DNA of 64,000 nt from Limnohabitans sp. JirII-31 (GTDB taxonomy: Bacteria > Pseudomonadota > Gammaproteobacteria > Burkholderiales > Burkholderiaceae_C): contig NZ_NESA01000011.1 in assembly GCF_002778315.1 (NCBI RefSeq), positions 1 through 64,000 of the forward strand. The letters run 5' to 3'. The position numbers and the translations under genes are program-made. The first letter of the stretch is position 1; each line of letters begins with the position of its first letter. Positions 16,526 through 24,866 of the stretch are shown piece by piece. The notes below the pieces were generated by a model. That model was not told the DNA's origin. It did not search any database and saw nothing but the letters and a program-made list of their open reading frames with translations.

Positions 16526-17518
16526 ATGCGTAAGCTTTCAATTTTCTCTGTGCTGTTGAGCACCGTATTCGCTGCGTCAGCCGCCGATTTTTCATTTGCG
16601 TTGTGGGGCGACATGCCTTACGGCAAAAACAACGACGCACGTCAAACCCAAGCCGTGATCGACAGCATCAATGCGTCAGATGTCGCGTTCTCGATCTTCG
16701 ATGGCGACTTCAAAGACGGCAGTTCGACGTGCCATGACGCGCTGTACACGCAGACGCTCAACACCTTCAATGCCATGCACAAACCGCTGGTGTATGTGCC
16801 AGGTGACAACGAGTGGACGGACTGCCACCGCACCAACAACGGAGGGTTCAATGCCCTGGAACGCTTGTCTTTGATTCGCCGGACTTTCTTTGCTAGTTCA
16901 GAAAGTTTGGGTCAGAAAAAAATGCGATTGGCGCAGCAAGGCAAAGCGGGCGATCAGTTTTCTGAAAACACCCGCTTTGTGTACCAGGGCATCGTGTTTG
17001 TTGGTCTGAATGTGCCCGGCAGCAACAACAACCTGGTGATGAGCCCCAAAGAGTGCACGCACAAGAGCGCCAGAACGCAGGCTGATTGCGATGCTGCCAA
17101 TGCCGAATTCATCGAGCGTGACAACGCCAACGTCGCATGGCTCAAGGCTGCTTTTGCAACCGCCAAATCGCAGTCGGCACGAGGTGTGGTGGTCGTCATT
17201 CAAGCCAACCCAGGCTTCGATTTGTCTGAGACTTGGCCACTCGATGAAAGCACCTTGCCGGAGTATTCCGGCTATCGTCATTGGATGTCTGCACTGGTGG
17301 CCGAAACCGAAGGCTTCTCAGGGCAAGTGTTGTTGGTGCATGGCGATGACCATTTTTTCAAGATCGACAAGCCCTTGTACTCACCGCTGCGCATGTTGAA
17401 AAATTTCACCCGTGTTCAAACCTTTGGCAGTCCTTCCAACCACTGGGTCAAGGTCACGGTGGAGGGCTCACAGCCACAGGTGTTCACCCTCCAGCCTGTC
17501 ATGGTGGAGGGCCACTGA
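16526..17518 (+). CDS. Secreted calcineurin-like metallophosphatase
   Basis: 330 residues with a cleavable signal (ending AASAADF). Metallophosphoesterase motifs are visible but divergent: LWGDMPYG (in place of DxH), IFDGDFKDGS (GD), VYVPGDNEWTDC (GDNE in place of GNHD), and VLLVHGDDHFF (GDDH in place of GHxH). The GDNEWTDC variant characterises a branch of extracytoplasmic phosphatases. A Pho-box-like site precedes it, and it is divergent from the TonB-receptor operon, so a phosphate-scavenging role is likely. Substrate unknown. Confidence 0.8.
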   Translation: MRKLSIFSVLLSTVFAASAADFSFALWGDMPYGKNNDARQTQAVIDSINASDVAFSIFDGDFKDGSSTCHDALYTQTLNTFNAMHKPLVYVPGDNEWTDCHRTNNGGFNALERLSLIRRTFFASSESLGQKKMRLAQQGKAGDQFSENTRFVYQGIVFVGLNVPGSNNNLVMSPKECTHKSARTQADCDAANAEFIERDNANVAWLKAAFATAKSQSARGVVVVIQANPGFDLSETWPLDESTLPEYSGYRHWMSALVAETEGFSGQVLLVHGDDHFFKIDKPLYSPLRMLKNFTRVQTFGSPSNHWVKVTVEGSQPQVFTLQPVMVEGH

Positions 17519-17547
17519 GCATCTTTTGAATAAGCCTGTGGCCCTTT
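17508..17547. terminator. Hairpin between convergent genes
   Basis: AGGGCCAC (17508-17515) pairs with GTGGCCCT (17538-17545), 22-base loop, followed by TTT. It overlaps the stop of the phosphatase gene and abuts the stop of the convergent DUF4010 gene; a weak terminator. Confidence 0.45.
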
Positions 17548-18778
17548 ATGGCGCCAGGTTCATGGTGACCAATGCCGCTGCCAAGAGTGCCACCAATCCC
17601 GATGTCACTCGGTGACCGTAAGCTTTGCCGCCACTCAGGTAGGCCAAGCCAATTTTGGACACCACACTCGACGCCAGCACGGCCATCACGCCCCAGCGTG
17701 CGAAGACGGGTTGCACACCGTCAGGCACGCCCAGCTGTGCCACGCTGACCACTGCTGAGTGCAGTTCAACCAGCGCCACCAACACGGCGGTGGTCAACAC
17801 GCCGGATTCACCAAACATCTGTCGCAAGCCGGCCGCCAGCAGGGTGACGCCACTGATGGTCACAGCCATCAGCAAGGCATGCGTCACTTTGAACGCATGT
17901 TCACTGGCTGTGATTTGAAACTCGCTGCCAGGTGCCAGTTTGCGAGCATGAAAAACAGCCACACACACCATAGCGAGCGCCGCCGCAGCCAAGGGCCAAG
18001 CCACTGAGCGCAACAAAGCCTGTGACGTGGCCCCCAGCACCAAGCAAAAAAGCGTCAGCGAAGACAGCGTGGAAAACAGCGCAGCCGCACTGGCTGCTGA
18101 GGTGAGTTCGGGCTTGTCAGTCGCCTTGCGTCCAAACTCAGCCACAGCGGCGGTAGAGGAGATGAAGCCAGAGAAAAATCCGGCCAACGGCAGCCCCCAC
18201 CGCGCACCGGTGGCGCGCATCGCAATGTGGCCCACCATGCCGATGCCCATGATCAACACCACAATCTTCCACATGGCATAGGGCTTGAGCACGTGCCATG
18301 GGTCCACCGCTTCGGTGGGCAACAGCGGGAGCACCACCAACGCGGCAGCGCACAGCATCAAGGCGTCTTCCAGCTCTTTTTCGCTCAGCACTTCCTGGCT
18401 GAAATGGCGCAGCGGTTTTTTGACAAACAGCAAGCCTGCCACCACCACCCCTGTGGCTGCTGCCAACGGCGCGTTCTGGACGGCCAAGCCCGACAGCGCA
18501 GCGGTTAACAACAGCGCGAACTCACCGGTCATGCCAGGGTCTTCGGGGGCAGACTGGCGGTAACCCAGCGCCACCATCACCCCCACCATGACCAAGGTCA
18601 CCACAAAGGCGTACATGCCCAGCAAGAAGGTGATGGCACCCAGCAGTGCCACGATGGCATGCGTGCGCACACCTGCTTTCATGACGCCCGGTTTGTGCAG
18701 ACGCTCACGCACGGTGCCAATCAGCAAGCCAATGCCCAGTGCAGTGAGCAGACCAAGCAGCGATTCATTCCATGGCAT
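17546..18778 (-). CDS. MgtC/SapB-DUF4010 family integral membrane protein
   Basis: About 410 residues from the ATG at 18778 (MPWNESLLGLL); a TTG 15 bases upstream is also in frame. The N-terminal part has the MgtC/SapB pattern GLGIGLLIGTVRERLHKPG...GVRTHAIVALLGA; the rest is DUF4010, with about ten further membrane helices and the motif GFISSTAAVAEFGRKA. Function is not settled; MgtC-type proteins are linked to Mg limitation and, in some bacteria, to phosphate uptake control. It stands between the phosphate genes and the metal efflux operon, so context does not decide. Confidence 0.82.
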   Translation of the reverse strand: MPWNESLLGLLTALGIGLLIGTVRERLHKPGVMKAGVRTHAIVALLGAITFLLGMYAFVVTLVMVGVMVALGYRQSAPEDPGMTGEFALLLTAALSGLAVQNAPLAAATGVVVAGLLFVKKPLRHFSQEVLSEKELEDALMLCAAALVVLPLLPTEAVDPWHVLKPYAMWKIVVLIMGIGMVGHIAMRATGARWGLPLAGFFSGFISSTAAVAEFGRKATDKPELTSAASAAALFSTLSSLTLFCLVLGATSQALLRSVAWPLAAAALAMVCVAVFHARKLAPGSEFQITASEHAFKVTHALLMAVTISGVTLLAAGLRQMFGESGVLTTAVLVALVELHSAVVSVAQLGVPDGVQPVFARWGVMAVLASSVVSKIGLAYLSGGKAYGHRVTSGLVALLAAALVTMNLAP

Positions 18779-18808
18779 GGTGGTTCTGTTCAATCGTGCA
18801 AGCGGGGC

Positions 18809-20050
18809 TTACTCGTCGAAGTCCCAAATTTCATGCAAGTCCAGCCGCACGCTGGTGAGCAATTCCACCACGTCCACCCGCATCAACTCGGCGGCCAAAC
18901 GGTTGTCGTTGGCCACGCGGGCAATGGTCAGCATGTCGGACATGCTGTGCTCGCCCAAGGTGAAGGCGGTGCGTGATTTGTCGGCGGCCAGCGTTTGCGC
19001 TTGTGCGGCCAGTTGCAGTTGCTCAGCGGCCAAACGCTTGTGCTGGTACTGCGCCAAGGTGGTGTCAAAGGCAGCGCTTAACGTGCGCTGCAAGGTGGCC
19101 ACCTTGTCTTCGGCGGCTTGTGCTTCGGCCAGTGCGGCCTGGCCTTGGTAGCTGCGTGCGTCGCCCGGAAAAGCAATGGCCACACTCAGGCCAGTCACCT
19201 GTTCAGCGCCTGCAAATTCACGCGCGGTGAAGAGGCCCACGGTGGGGTCAGGCAAGCGGTCGCGGTTCACGCGCTGGGCGTGCAAGCGCAAGCGCTGTGC
19301 ATCGATGCGCAACATGTTGAGCTCATGGTTGGTTTGCAAAAACGCGTCGCGCAAGGCGGACGTGTTGTCCAGCGGCGCAGGCCCTTGCTGGTCTTGTGCC
19401 ATGCGCTTGAACGTCGTGTTGGGCAAAGGCAGACCGGGGTAGCGGCGCTGCAAGGCCGCGGTGGCACTGCTCAATTCAGCCTGGCTGAGTTGCCACGCCG
19501 CCTGGGTGCGCTGCAACTCGGCCTGTGCCAATTGCGCGTCAAGTTGCGAAATTTCACCGTACTTCAAACGCACGCTGGCCAAGCGCAAGGTGGCTTGGGC
19601 CAGTTCCAGGTTGGTGTTGGCGTTGGCGTGTGTGGTGCTGGCGCGCAGGTAGGCAAACCAGTGCTTCAACAACTCGCGGCTGGCTTCGTGCACCGCGTCG
19701 GCGTATTCAATGTCGGCCAGGGCCTGGGTTTGCTGCGCCAGCTCAGCGTCGATGCCACGCTTGCCCCACAAGCGCACCGGGCGTTCCAGGCTGATGCTCG
19801 ACTCGCCATAGCGGTCGCTGTTGGTTCTGCGCCGCTGTTGCAAGACACGCACGCTGAACTCGGCCGTGCCCGCGTCAATGGCTTGCGCATGCAGCCCCAG
19901 TGCCTGCTTGCGAGCGCGTGCTTGTTGCAGCAGGGGCGATTGGATGAGCGCCTCTTTTGCCGCCGCCTCCGCAGGCAAGTACGCGGCCAGCTCCGGGCTG
20001 GCATGCAAGGCCGTGCTCAGCAGCAGGGTCAATCCAAGCAGATGTTTCAT
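18809..20050 (-). CDS. czcC: TolC/CzcC-family outer-membrane efflux protein
   Basis: 413 residues with a signal peptide (ending ALHA) and two OEP repeats rich in coiled-coil helices, e.g. ASVRLKYGEISQLDAQLAQAELQRTQAAWQ split by a beta region, and the late SRTAFTLGEHSMSDML motif. Forms the outer-membrane duct of the tripartite metal pump. Its ATG overlaps the stop of the RND gene (ATGA). czcC is last here (order B-A-C), which differs from classic czcCBA. Confidence 0.88.
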   Translation of the reverse strand: MKHLLGLTLLLSTALHASPELAAYLPAEAAAKEALIQSPLLQQARARKQALGLHAQAIDAGTAEFSVRVLQQRRRTNSDRYGESSISLERPVRLWGKRGIDAELAQQTQALADIEYADAVHEASRELLKHWFAYLRASTTHANANTNLELAQATLRLASVRLKYGEISQLDAQLAQAELQRTQAAWQLSQAELSSATAALQRRYPGLPLPNTTFKRMAQDQQGPAPLDNTSALRDAFLQTNHELNMLRIDAQRLRLHAQRVNRDRLPDPTVGLFTAREFAGAEQVTGLSVAIAFPGDARSYQGQAALAEAQAAEDKVATLQRTLSAAFDTTLAQYQHKRLAAEQLQLAAQAQTLAADKSRTAFTLGEHSMSDMLTIARVANDNRLAAELMRVDVVELLTSVRLDLHEIWDFDE

Positions 20051-23000
20051 GGCTGTTTCCTCGTGAACAAGCGTGACAACAGAGCCGAGCGGTGAACCAC
20101 TGCGTGCCAGGCTTCGCCCACACTGTCGGCAGCGCCAAAGCGCTCAAAAATTTTGGGCAACAACAGCAAGGTCAGCAATGTGGAGGTCAGCAAACCGCCC
20201 GTCACCACCACCGCCAAGGGCCGTTGAATTTCAGAGCCGGGCCCAGTGGCAAACAGCAGCGGAATCATCCCCAGCGCTGTGATCACCGCCGTCATCAACA
20301 CCGGGCGCAAGCGCCGCTCAGAGCCCAGACGCACCACGGTGGCCAGGTCTTCGCCTTCCAGCAAACGCTCGTTGAAGTGCGTCACCATCACCACGCCGTT
20401 GAGCACCGCAATGCCCAGCAGTGCAATGAAGCCCACCGAGGCCGGCACCGACAAATATTCGCCCGACACAGCCAGCGCCACCACCCCGCCCACCAAGGCA
20501 AACGGGATGTTCACAAAAATAATGCCTGCCTGCACCACCGACCCAAAGGTGACCACCAAGATGGCAAAAATCAAACCCAGCGCAGCCGGTATCACCAGAG
20601 CCAAACGTGCCGCAGCGCGTTGCTGGTTTTCAAACTGTCCGCCCCACACCACGCGCAAGTGCTTGGGCAAATTCAGCGCGGCCACAGCCGCTTGTGCGTC
20701 TTGCACGTAACCTCCCAGGTCGCGCCCGTCCACCGACACCTGCACGGTGGTGAAGCGCGCGCTTTGTTCGTGGTCCACCCGAATCGGGCCATCCACCACC
20801 GCGATGGTGGCCAAGCTGCCTGCGGTCCAGCTGCTGCCATTGGGGGCGACCAAGCGCAGGTTCTTGAAGGCCTCCGGGCTGTGCCGCACGGCCTCATTGC
20901 CTTTGAGCGTGAGGGGCGCACGCACACCGTCTTGCAGCACATAGCCCAGCGCTTCGCCCTCGACTTGGTTCTTCAAGGCCTGCTGCACTGCCTCCACGCT
21001 CAGGCCTGCCTGACCTGCCAGCGTGCGGTTGACCTCGACCGACAGGTACTGCAAGCCATCGCCCTTGGGGGCAATCACTTCGCCCGCACCGGGGATGGTG
21101 CGCATGGCCTCGGCCACGCGTTGCGCGGCTTCTTGCAACTGGTTCAAGTCGGCGCCAAAAATCTTGATGGCCACATCGCCGCGCGTGCCGGTCAGCATCT
21201 CGGACACCCGCATTTCAATCGGTTGCGTGAAGCCGTACACCAGCCCCGGAAACCCTTCCAATACCGTGCGCAACTCGGCCACGATGTCTTCTTTGTTGCC
21301 ACGCCATTCGCCCTTGGGCTTGAGCACCAAAAACGTGTCGGTCTCGTACAAGCCCATCGGGTCGAGCCCCAACTCGTCGGACCCGGTGCGTGCCACCACC
21401 GCTTTGACTTCGGGCACGCTGGCCAGAATGGCTTGCTGAACCCGGGTGTCCATCTCCAGCGAGGCTTCGAGCGAGATCGAGGGCAGCTTTTGCAGCTGCA
21501 CGATGATGTCGCCCTCGTCCATCGTAGGCATGAAGGTTTTGCCAATCACGGTGTACAAGCCTGCGGCCAGCACCAGCGACGCCAGCGAGGTGCCATACAA
21601 CCACTTGGGGTGACGCCAGACCGTGTCGCGCACACGCACATAGCCAGCGTGAATCCACTGCATCAAACGCGGCTCATGCGCACCTTGTTCTTTGAGCAGC
21701 CAAGAGGCCAAGGCCACCACCACGGTGAAGGCCATCAGCAGCGACGCGGCCAGGGCCAAGATGATGGTCACCGCCACGGGCGAGAACAACTTGCCTTCCA
21801 GCCCCTGCAAACTCAGCAGCGGCAAAAACACCACGCAGATGATCAGCACGCCCGCCACCACCGGTTTGACCACTTGGCGCACCGCGCCCATCAGCACCTC
21901 GGCCCGCGACAAAGCGTGGTGGCCGCTGTGCGCCGCAAACGCGGTTTCGATGTTCTCCACCACCACCACCGACGCATCCACCAGCATGCCCAGTGCAATC
22001 GCCAAGCCGCCCAGGCTCATCAGGTTGGCGGTCAGCCCAAACGCATGCATGAGCATGAAGGTGCACAGCAAGGCCAAGGGCAGCGACACCGCCACCACCA
22101 ACGCGGCGCGCAAGCCACCCAAGAACACATACAGCGTCACGCACACCAGCACCGACGCTTCCAGCAAAGCCTTGATCACCGTGCCCGCCGCACGCGACAC
22201 TAACTCGCCCCGGTTGTAAAACACCTGCACCCGCATGCCAGAGGGCAGGCGGGGTTGAATGTCGTCGAGCTTGGCGCTGACCTGTGTCACCAAGTCGCGC
22301 GCGTTCACGCCACGCATGCCCAGCACCAGGCCTTGCACCGCTTCGCCTTGGCCGTTCTCGGTCACTGCGCCGTAGCGCGTGAGCGCGCCTAAGCGCACCG
22401 TGGCCACGTCGTCCACATACACCTTGAGGTTGGGTTGGGCGGTGGCCAAACGCACGGTGCGCAAGTCGTCAAGCGAGCGCACCGCACCCACCACCCGCAC
22501 CACCAGCGATTCGTCGCCCAGCGTCAAGCGGCCCGCGCCGTCGTTGCTGTTGTTGGCCAGCAGGGCTTGGCGCAAGTCACCCATGCTCACGCCCAAGGCC
22601 GCCATGCGCTCGGGGTTGGGCACCACTTCCAGGGTTTGCACTTCGCCGCCCAGCGAGTTGACTTCGGCCACACCGGTGACGGTGCGCAGCTCGGGGCGAA
22701 TCACCCAGTCCAGCACGCGGCGTTTCTCGGCCAGGCTGAAGCCGTCACCTTCAAGCGTGAACATGAACATCTCGCTCAAGGGTGTGGTGATGGGGGCCAA
22801 GCCGCCGCTCACGCTGGCAGGCAAGTCGCGCATCACGTTGTTGAGGCGTTCAGACACTTGCTGGCGCGCCCAGTAAATGTCGATGCCTTCGTCAAAGTCA
22901 ATCGTGATGTCGGCAATGCCGTACTTCGAGACCGAGCGCACCACCCGTTTGTTGGGAATGCTCAGCAGCTCTTGCTCCACGGGTTTGACCACGCGTTGCT

Positions 23001-23187
23001 CAATTTCTTCCGGCGTCATGCCCGGAATTTTCAAAATCAATTTGGCCTGGGTGGGCGAAATGTCGGGAAAGGCATCAATCGGCAAAGTCAGCCACGCTTG
23101 CAAGCCGCCCAGCAACAAAGCCACCCCCAAGCCCAGCGTGAGGTTGCGGTAACGCAGGCTCAGGCGAATCAGGTGTTCAAACATCAT
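20047..23187 (-). CDS. czcA: HME-family RND heavy-metal efflux pump (CzcA/CusA type)
   Basis: 1046 residues, normal length for the proton-driven inner-membrane pump. Twelve membrane helices in two halves with two large periplasmic loops. Landmarks are the PIDAFPDISPTQ start, the helix-4 region ALGMLVDASVVVVENIE and QPIEMRVSEMLTGTRGDVAIKIFG. The classic CzcA helix-4 motif begins DFG; here that Asp position is Gly in an AIALG context, closer to CusA, while the EMLTG loop resembles CzcA/NccA. The metal (divalent Zn/Co/Cd or monovalent Cu/Ag) is thus undecided. Its start overlaps the fusion-protein stop (ATGA). Confidence 0.9.
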   Translation of the reverse strand: MMFEHLIRLSLRYRNLTLGLGVALLLGGLQAWLTLPIDAFPDISPTQAKLILKIPGMTPEEIEQRVVKPVEQELLSIPNKRVVRSVSKYGIADITIDFDEGIDIYWARQQVSERLNNVMRDLPASVSGGLAPITTPLSEMFMFTLEGDGFSLAEKRRVLDWVIRPELRTVTGVAEVNSLGGEVQTLEVVPNPERMAALGVSMGDLRQALLANNSNDGAGRLTLGDESLVVRVVGAVRSLDDLRTVRLATAQPNLKVYVDDVATVRLGALTRYGAVTENGQGEAVQGLVLGMRGVNARDLVTQVSAKLDDIQPRLPSGMRVQVFYNRGELVSRAAGTVIKALLEASVLVCVTLYVFLGGLRAALVVAVSLPLALLCTFMLMHAFGLTANLMSLGGLAIALGMLVDASVVVVENIETAFAAHSGHHALSRAEVLMGAVRQVVKPVVAGVLIICVVFLPLLSLQGLEGKLFSPVAVTIILALAASLLMAFTVVVALASWLLKEQGAHEPRLMQWIHAGYVRVRDTVWRHPKWLYGTSLASLVLAAGLYTVIGKTFMPTMDEGDIIVQLQKLPSISLEASLEMDTRVQQAILASVPEVKAVVARTGSDELGLDPMGLYETDTFLVLKPKGEWRGNKEDIVAELRTVLEGFPGLVYGFTQPIEMRVSEMLTGTRGDVAIKIFGADLNQLQEAAQRVAEAMRTIPGAGEVIAPKGDGLQYLSVEVNRTLAGQAGLSVEAVQQALKNQVEGEALGYVLQDGVRAPLTLKGNEAVRHSPEAFKNLRLVAPNGSSWTAGSLATIAVVDGPIRVDHEQSARFTTVQVSVDGRDLGGYVQDAQAAVAALNLPKHLRVVWGGQFENQQRAAARLALVIPAALGLIFAILVVTFGSVVQAGIIFVNIPFALVGGVVALAVSGEYLSVPASVGFIALLGIAVLNGVVMVTHFNERLLEGEDLATVVRLGSERRLRPVLMTAVITALGMIPLLFATGPGSEIQRPLAVVVTGGLLTSTLLTLLLLPKIFERFGAADSVGEAWHAVVHRSALLSRLFTRKQP

Positions 23188-24302
23188 TCGTCCTTTTGCA
23201 GCAAGGCACGCAAGGCTGCAATGCCGCTGATGGCCACCTGCGCGTTGGCGGGCCAGTTGGCTTCGACCAAGGCCATGTCATCGTTGGACGACAGCACGCG
23301 CACCGGTTGCGCACTAAAGCCCGTGCTTTGACGCACAAACACCAGCGACTGGTTGTTCCAAGGCGTCAGTGCCCGCGCAGGCACCAGCCAACGCGCGACG
23401 CTTGTCGCCGTCGGGGCTTTGGCTTGCACGGTGATGGCCACCACCTCGCCCACTTGCAAGCGGCCGGGCTGAGTCACCACGGCCCGGGCTTTGGCCAGTT
23501 GGCTGGCGTCCACCGCGCGGCTCACGCCCACGATCTTGGCTTGCGCTTCGCGGCTGGGCACCAGCACTGCGTCGCCCACTTGCAACTGCGCGGCTTTGTC
23601 GCTGGCGAGTTGGATGTCGAGTTGCAAGCTGCTGTCGTCGGCCAGCTTGAACAGCACCGCACCGGGCTCCACCCGTTGGCCCACGGCCGCAAACGCTTGG
23701 GTCACCACGCCCGCAATGGGCGCGGTCAAGGTGCCGCTGGCATAGCCCATGGTCGCTTTGTCGTGGTCTGCGTTGGCGCCGATGCCTGCTGCGCGCAGCT
23801 CGGCCTCGCGGGCTTGCACCAGCGCTTGTGCGGCCTCTTGCTTGTTGCGCGTGATCTGCACCCGCACGGCAGGGATGATGCCCTCGTCCAGCATGGCTTG
23901 GTCGCGTTGCAATGCGCTGTTGGCGTTCTTCAATTCCAGTTGCGCCTCTTGCCATTGACGGCGCGCCTCACCCAGCATCGGGCTGGTGAACTGCGCCAGT
24001 GCTGCCCCGGCCTTGACCCGATCCCCCACGCCCACCCACAAGCGCGACAACTGGCCTGGGTAAGGGGCCGACACCGTCACGTCTTTGCCCGGCAGCGTGT
24101 TCACCGTGGCGCTGGCCAGCAACTGCGCGGTGTTGGCCGCAAGCGGCGTGGCCACTTGCACGCCGAGTGCCGCTTGCTGCTTGGCGTCCAGCGCCAGCAG
24201 CTTAGGCTGCGTGGCTGGGGTTTGTGCGTGGCTAAAGCCCGTCCCCAGTGCGCAGCACAGCGTCAGACCCGAAAGAATCTTTGAACCGATTGAATTGGAC
24301 AT
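23184..24302 (-). CDS. czcB: Periplasmic membrane-fusion protein of the RND metal pump (CzcB/CusB type)
   Basis: 372 residues from the ATG at 24302 (MSNSIGSKIL), chosen because GGAAGGAG lies 6 bases upstream; the longer open frame before it is not used. Signal peptide ends FSHAQ. Shows the lipoyl-like halves (VSAPYPGQLSRLWVGVGDRVKAG and LTAPIAGVVTQAFAAVGQRVEPG), a helical hairpin between them and a beta-barrel domain. No His-rich metal-binding N-terminal domain of classical CzcB is visible. First core gene of the coupled B-A-C operon. Confidence 0.88.
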   Translation of the reverse strand: MSNSIGSKILSGLTLCCALGTGFSHAQTPATQPKLLALDAKQQAALGVQVATPLAANTAQLLASATVNTLPGKDVTVSAPYPGQLSRLWVGVGDRVKAGAALAQFTSPMLGEARRQWQEAQLELKNANSALQRDQAMLDEGIIPAVRVQITRNKQEAAQALVQAREAELRAAGIGANADHDKATMGYASGTLTAPIAGVVTQAFAAVGQRVEPGAVLFKLADDSSLQLDIQLASDKAAQLQVGDAVLVPSREAQAKIVGVSRAVDASQLAKARAVVTQPGRLQVGEVVAITVQAKAPTATSVARWLVPARALTPWNNQSLVFVRQSTGFSAQPVRVLSSNDDMALVEANWPANAQVAISGIAALRALLQKDE

Positions 24303-24406
24303 ACCCAACTCCTTCCAAACAAACCATGAAAAAACAAGGTCGCAGTCTGCGACGGCCTCGCGCATCGTGATGGGGTCATCAGACCACACCTCTGTGACGC
24401 GGGCGT

Positions 24407-24835
24407 TCAAGCGTGGAGGAACGAGAGGGGAGGTGCCAGTGCCGGTGGCGGCAGGCCTGCGCGATAGGGCGCGTGTGGGGTGTGGCTTGTGTGTTGCCAC
24501 ACTGTGGCAAGCAGGGGGGCTAGGGCCACTGGGTCTGGGTGTACAGGGTGAGCGGCGGCGCTGCTGAGGGGGTTGTGGTCTGGGTCGCTGACCTCGCGTG
24601 TGTGCGAGGTGGCCACGCCCAGCGCGGGTGACTCGGGCGTGTCGGCTTGGCTCAGCTCCGTGGTGTGGCCCAGATGCGGTAAGTGCGACACCGCCTGGCT
24701 GACCTCGTCCATGTGAAAGCCAGTGCGGCTGCTGCTGCCGTAATGCGCGTGCAAAAACGGCCCGAGTGCCAGCAACACCCAAAGGGTGTGCAGCAGCGCG
24801 AGCCGACAGCGGTGGAGCAGGGTGTGAGAGGTCAC
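24407..24835 (-). CDS. Small His-rich exported/membrane protein upstream of metal efflux operon
   Basis: 142 residues, GTG start at 24835 (no ATG available; weak ribosome site). One hydrophobic segment near residues 11-30 (LALLHTLWVLLALGPFLHAH) looks like a signal peptide or anchor, and the rest is rich in His and Pro (SHLPHLGHTTE, HPVHPDPV, HTSHTPHAPY). It lies 104 bases upstream of czcB on the same strand, so it is probably the first gene of the unit. A metal-binding or sensing role is inferred from composition. I do not recognise the family. Confidence 0.55.
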   Translation of the reverse strand: MTSHTLLHRCRLALLHTLWVLLALGPFLHAHYGSSSRTGFHMDEVSQAVSHLPHLGHTTELSQADTPESPALGVATSHTREVSDPDHNPLSSAAAHPVHPDPVALAPLLATVWQHTSHTPHAPYRAGLPPPALAPPLSFLHA

Positions 24836-24866
24836 ACCTTCATTCTAGGTTTGCTTTGTCAACCGG

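Noticed and set aside
20092-22203. 703-codon open frame on the plus strand
   Set aside because: Antisense to the RND pump gene; composition is His/Gln/Arg-rich nonsense typical of reversed GC-rich coding DNA, no domain.
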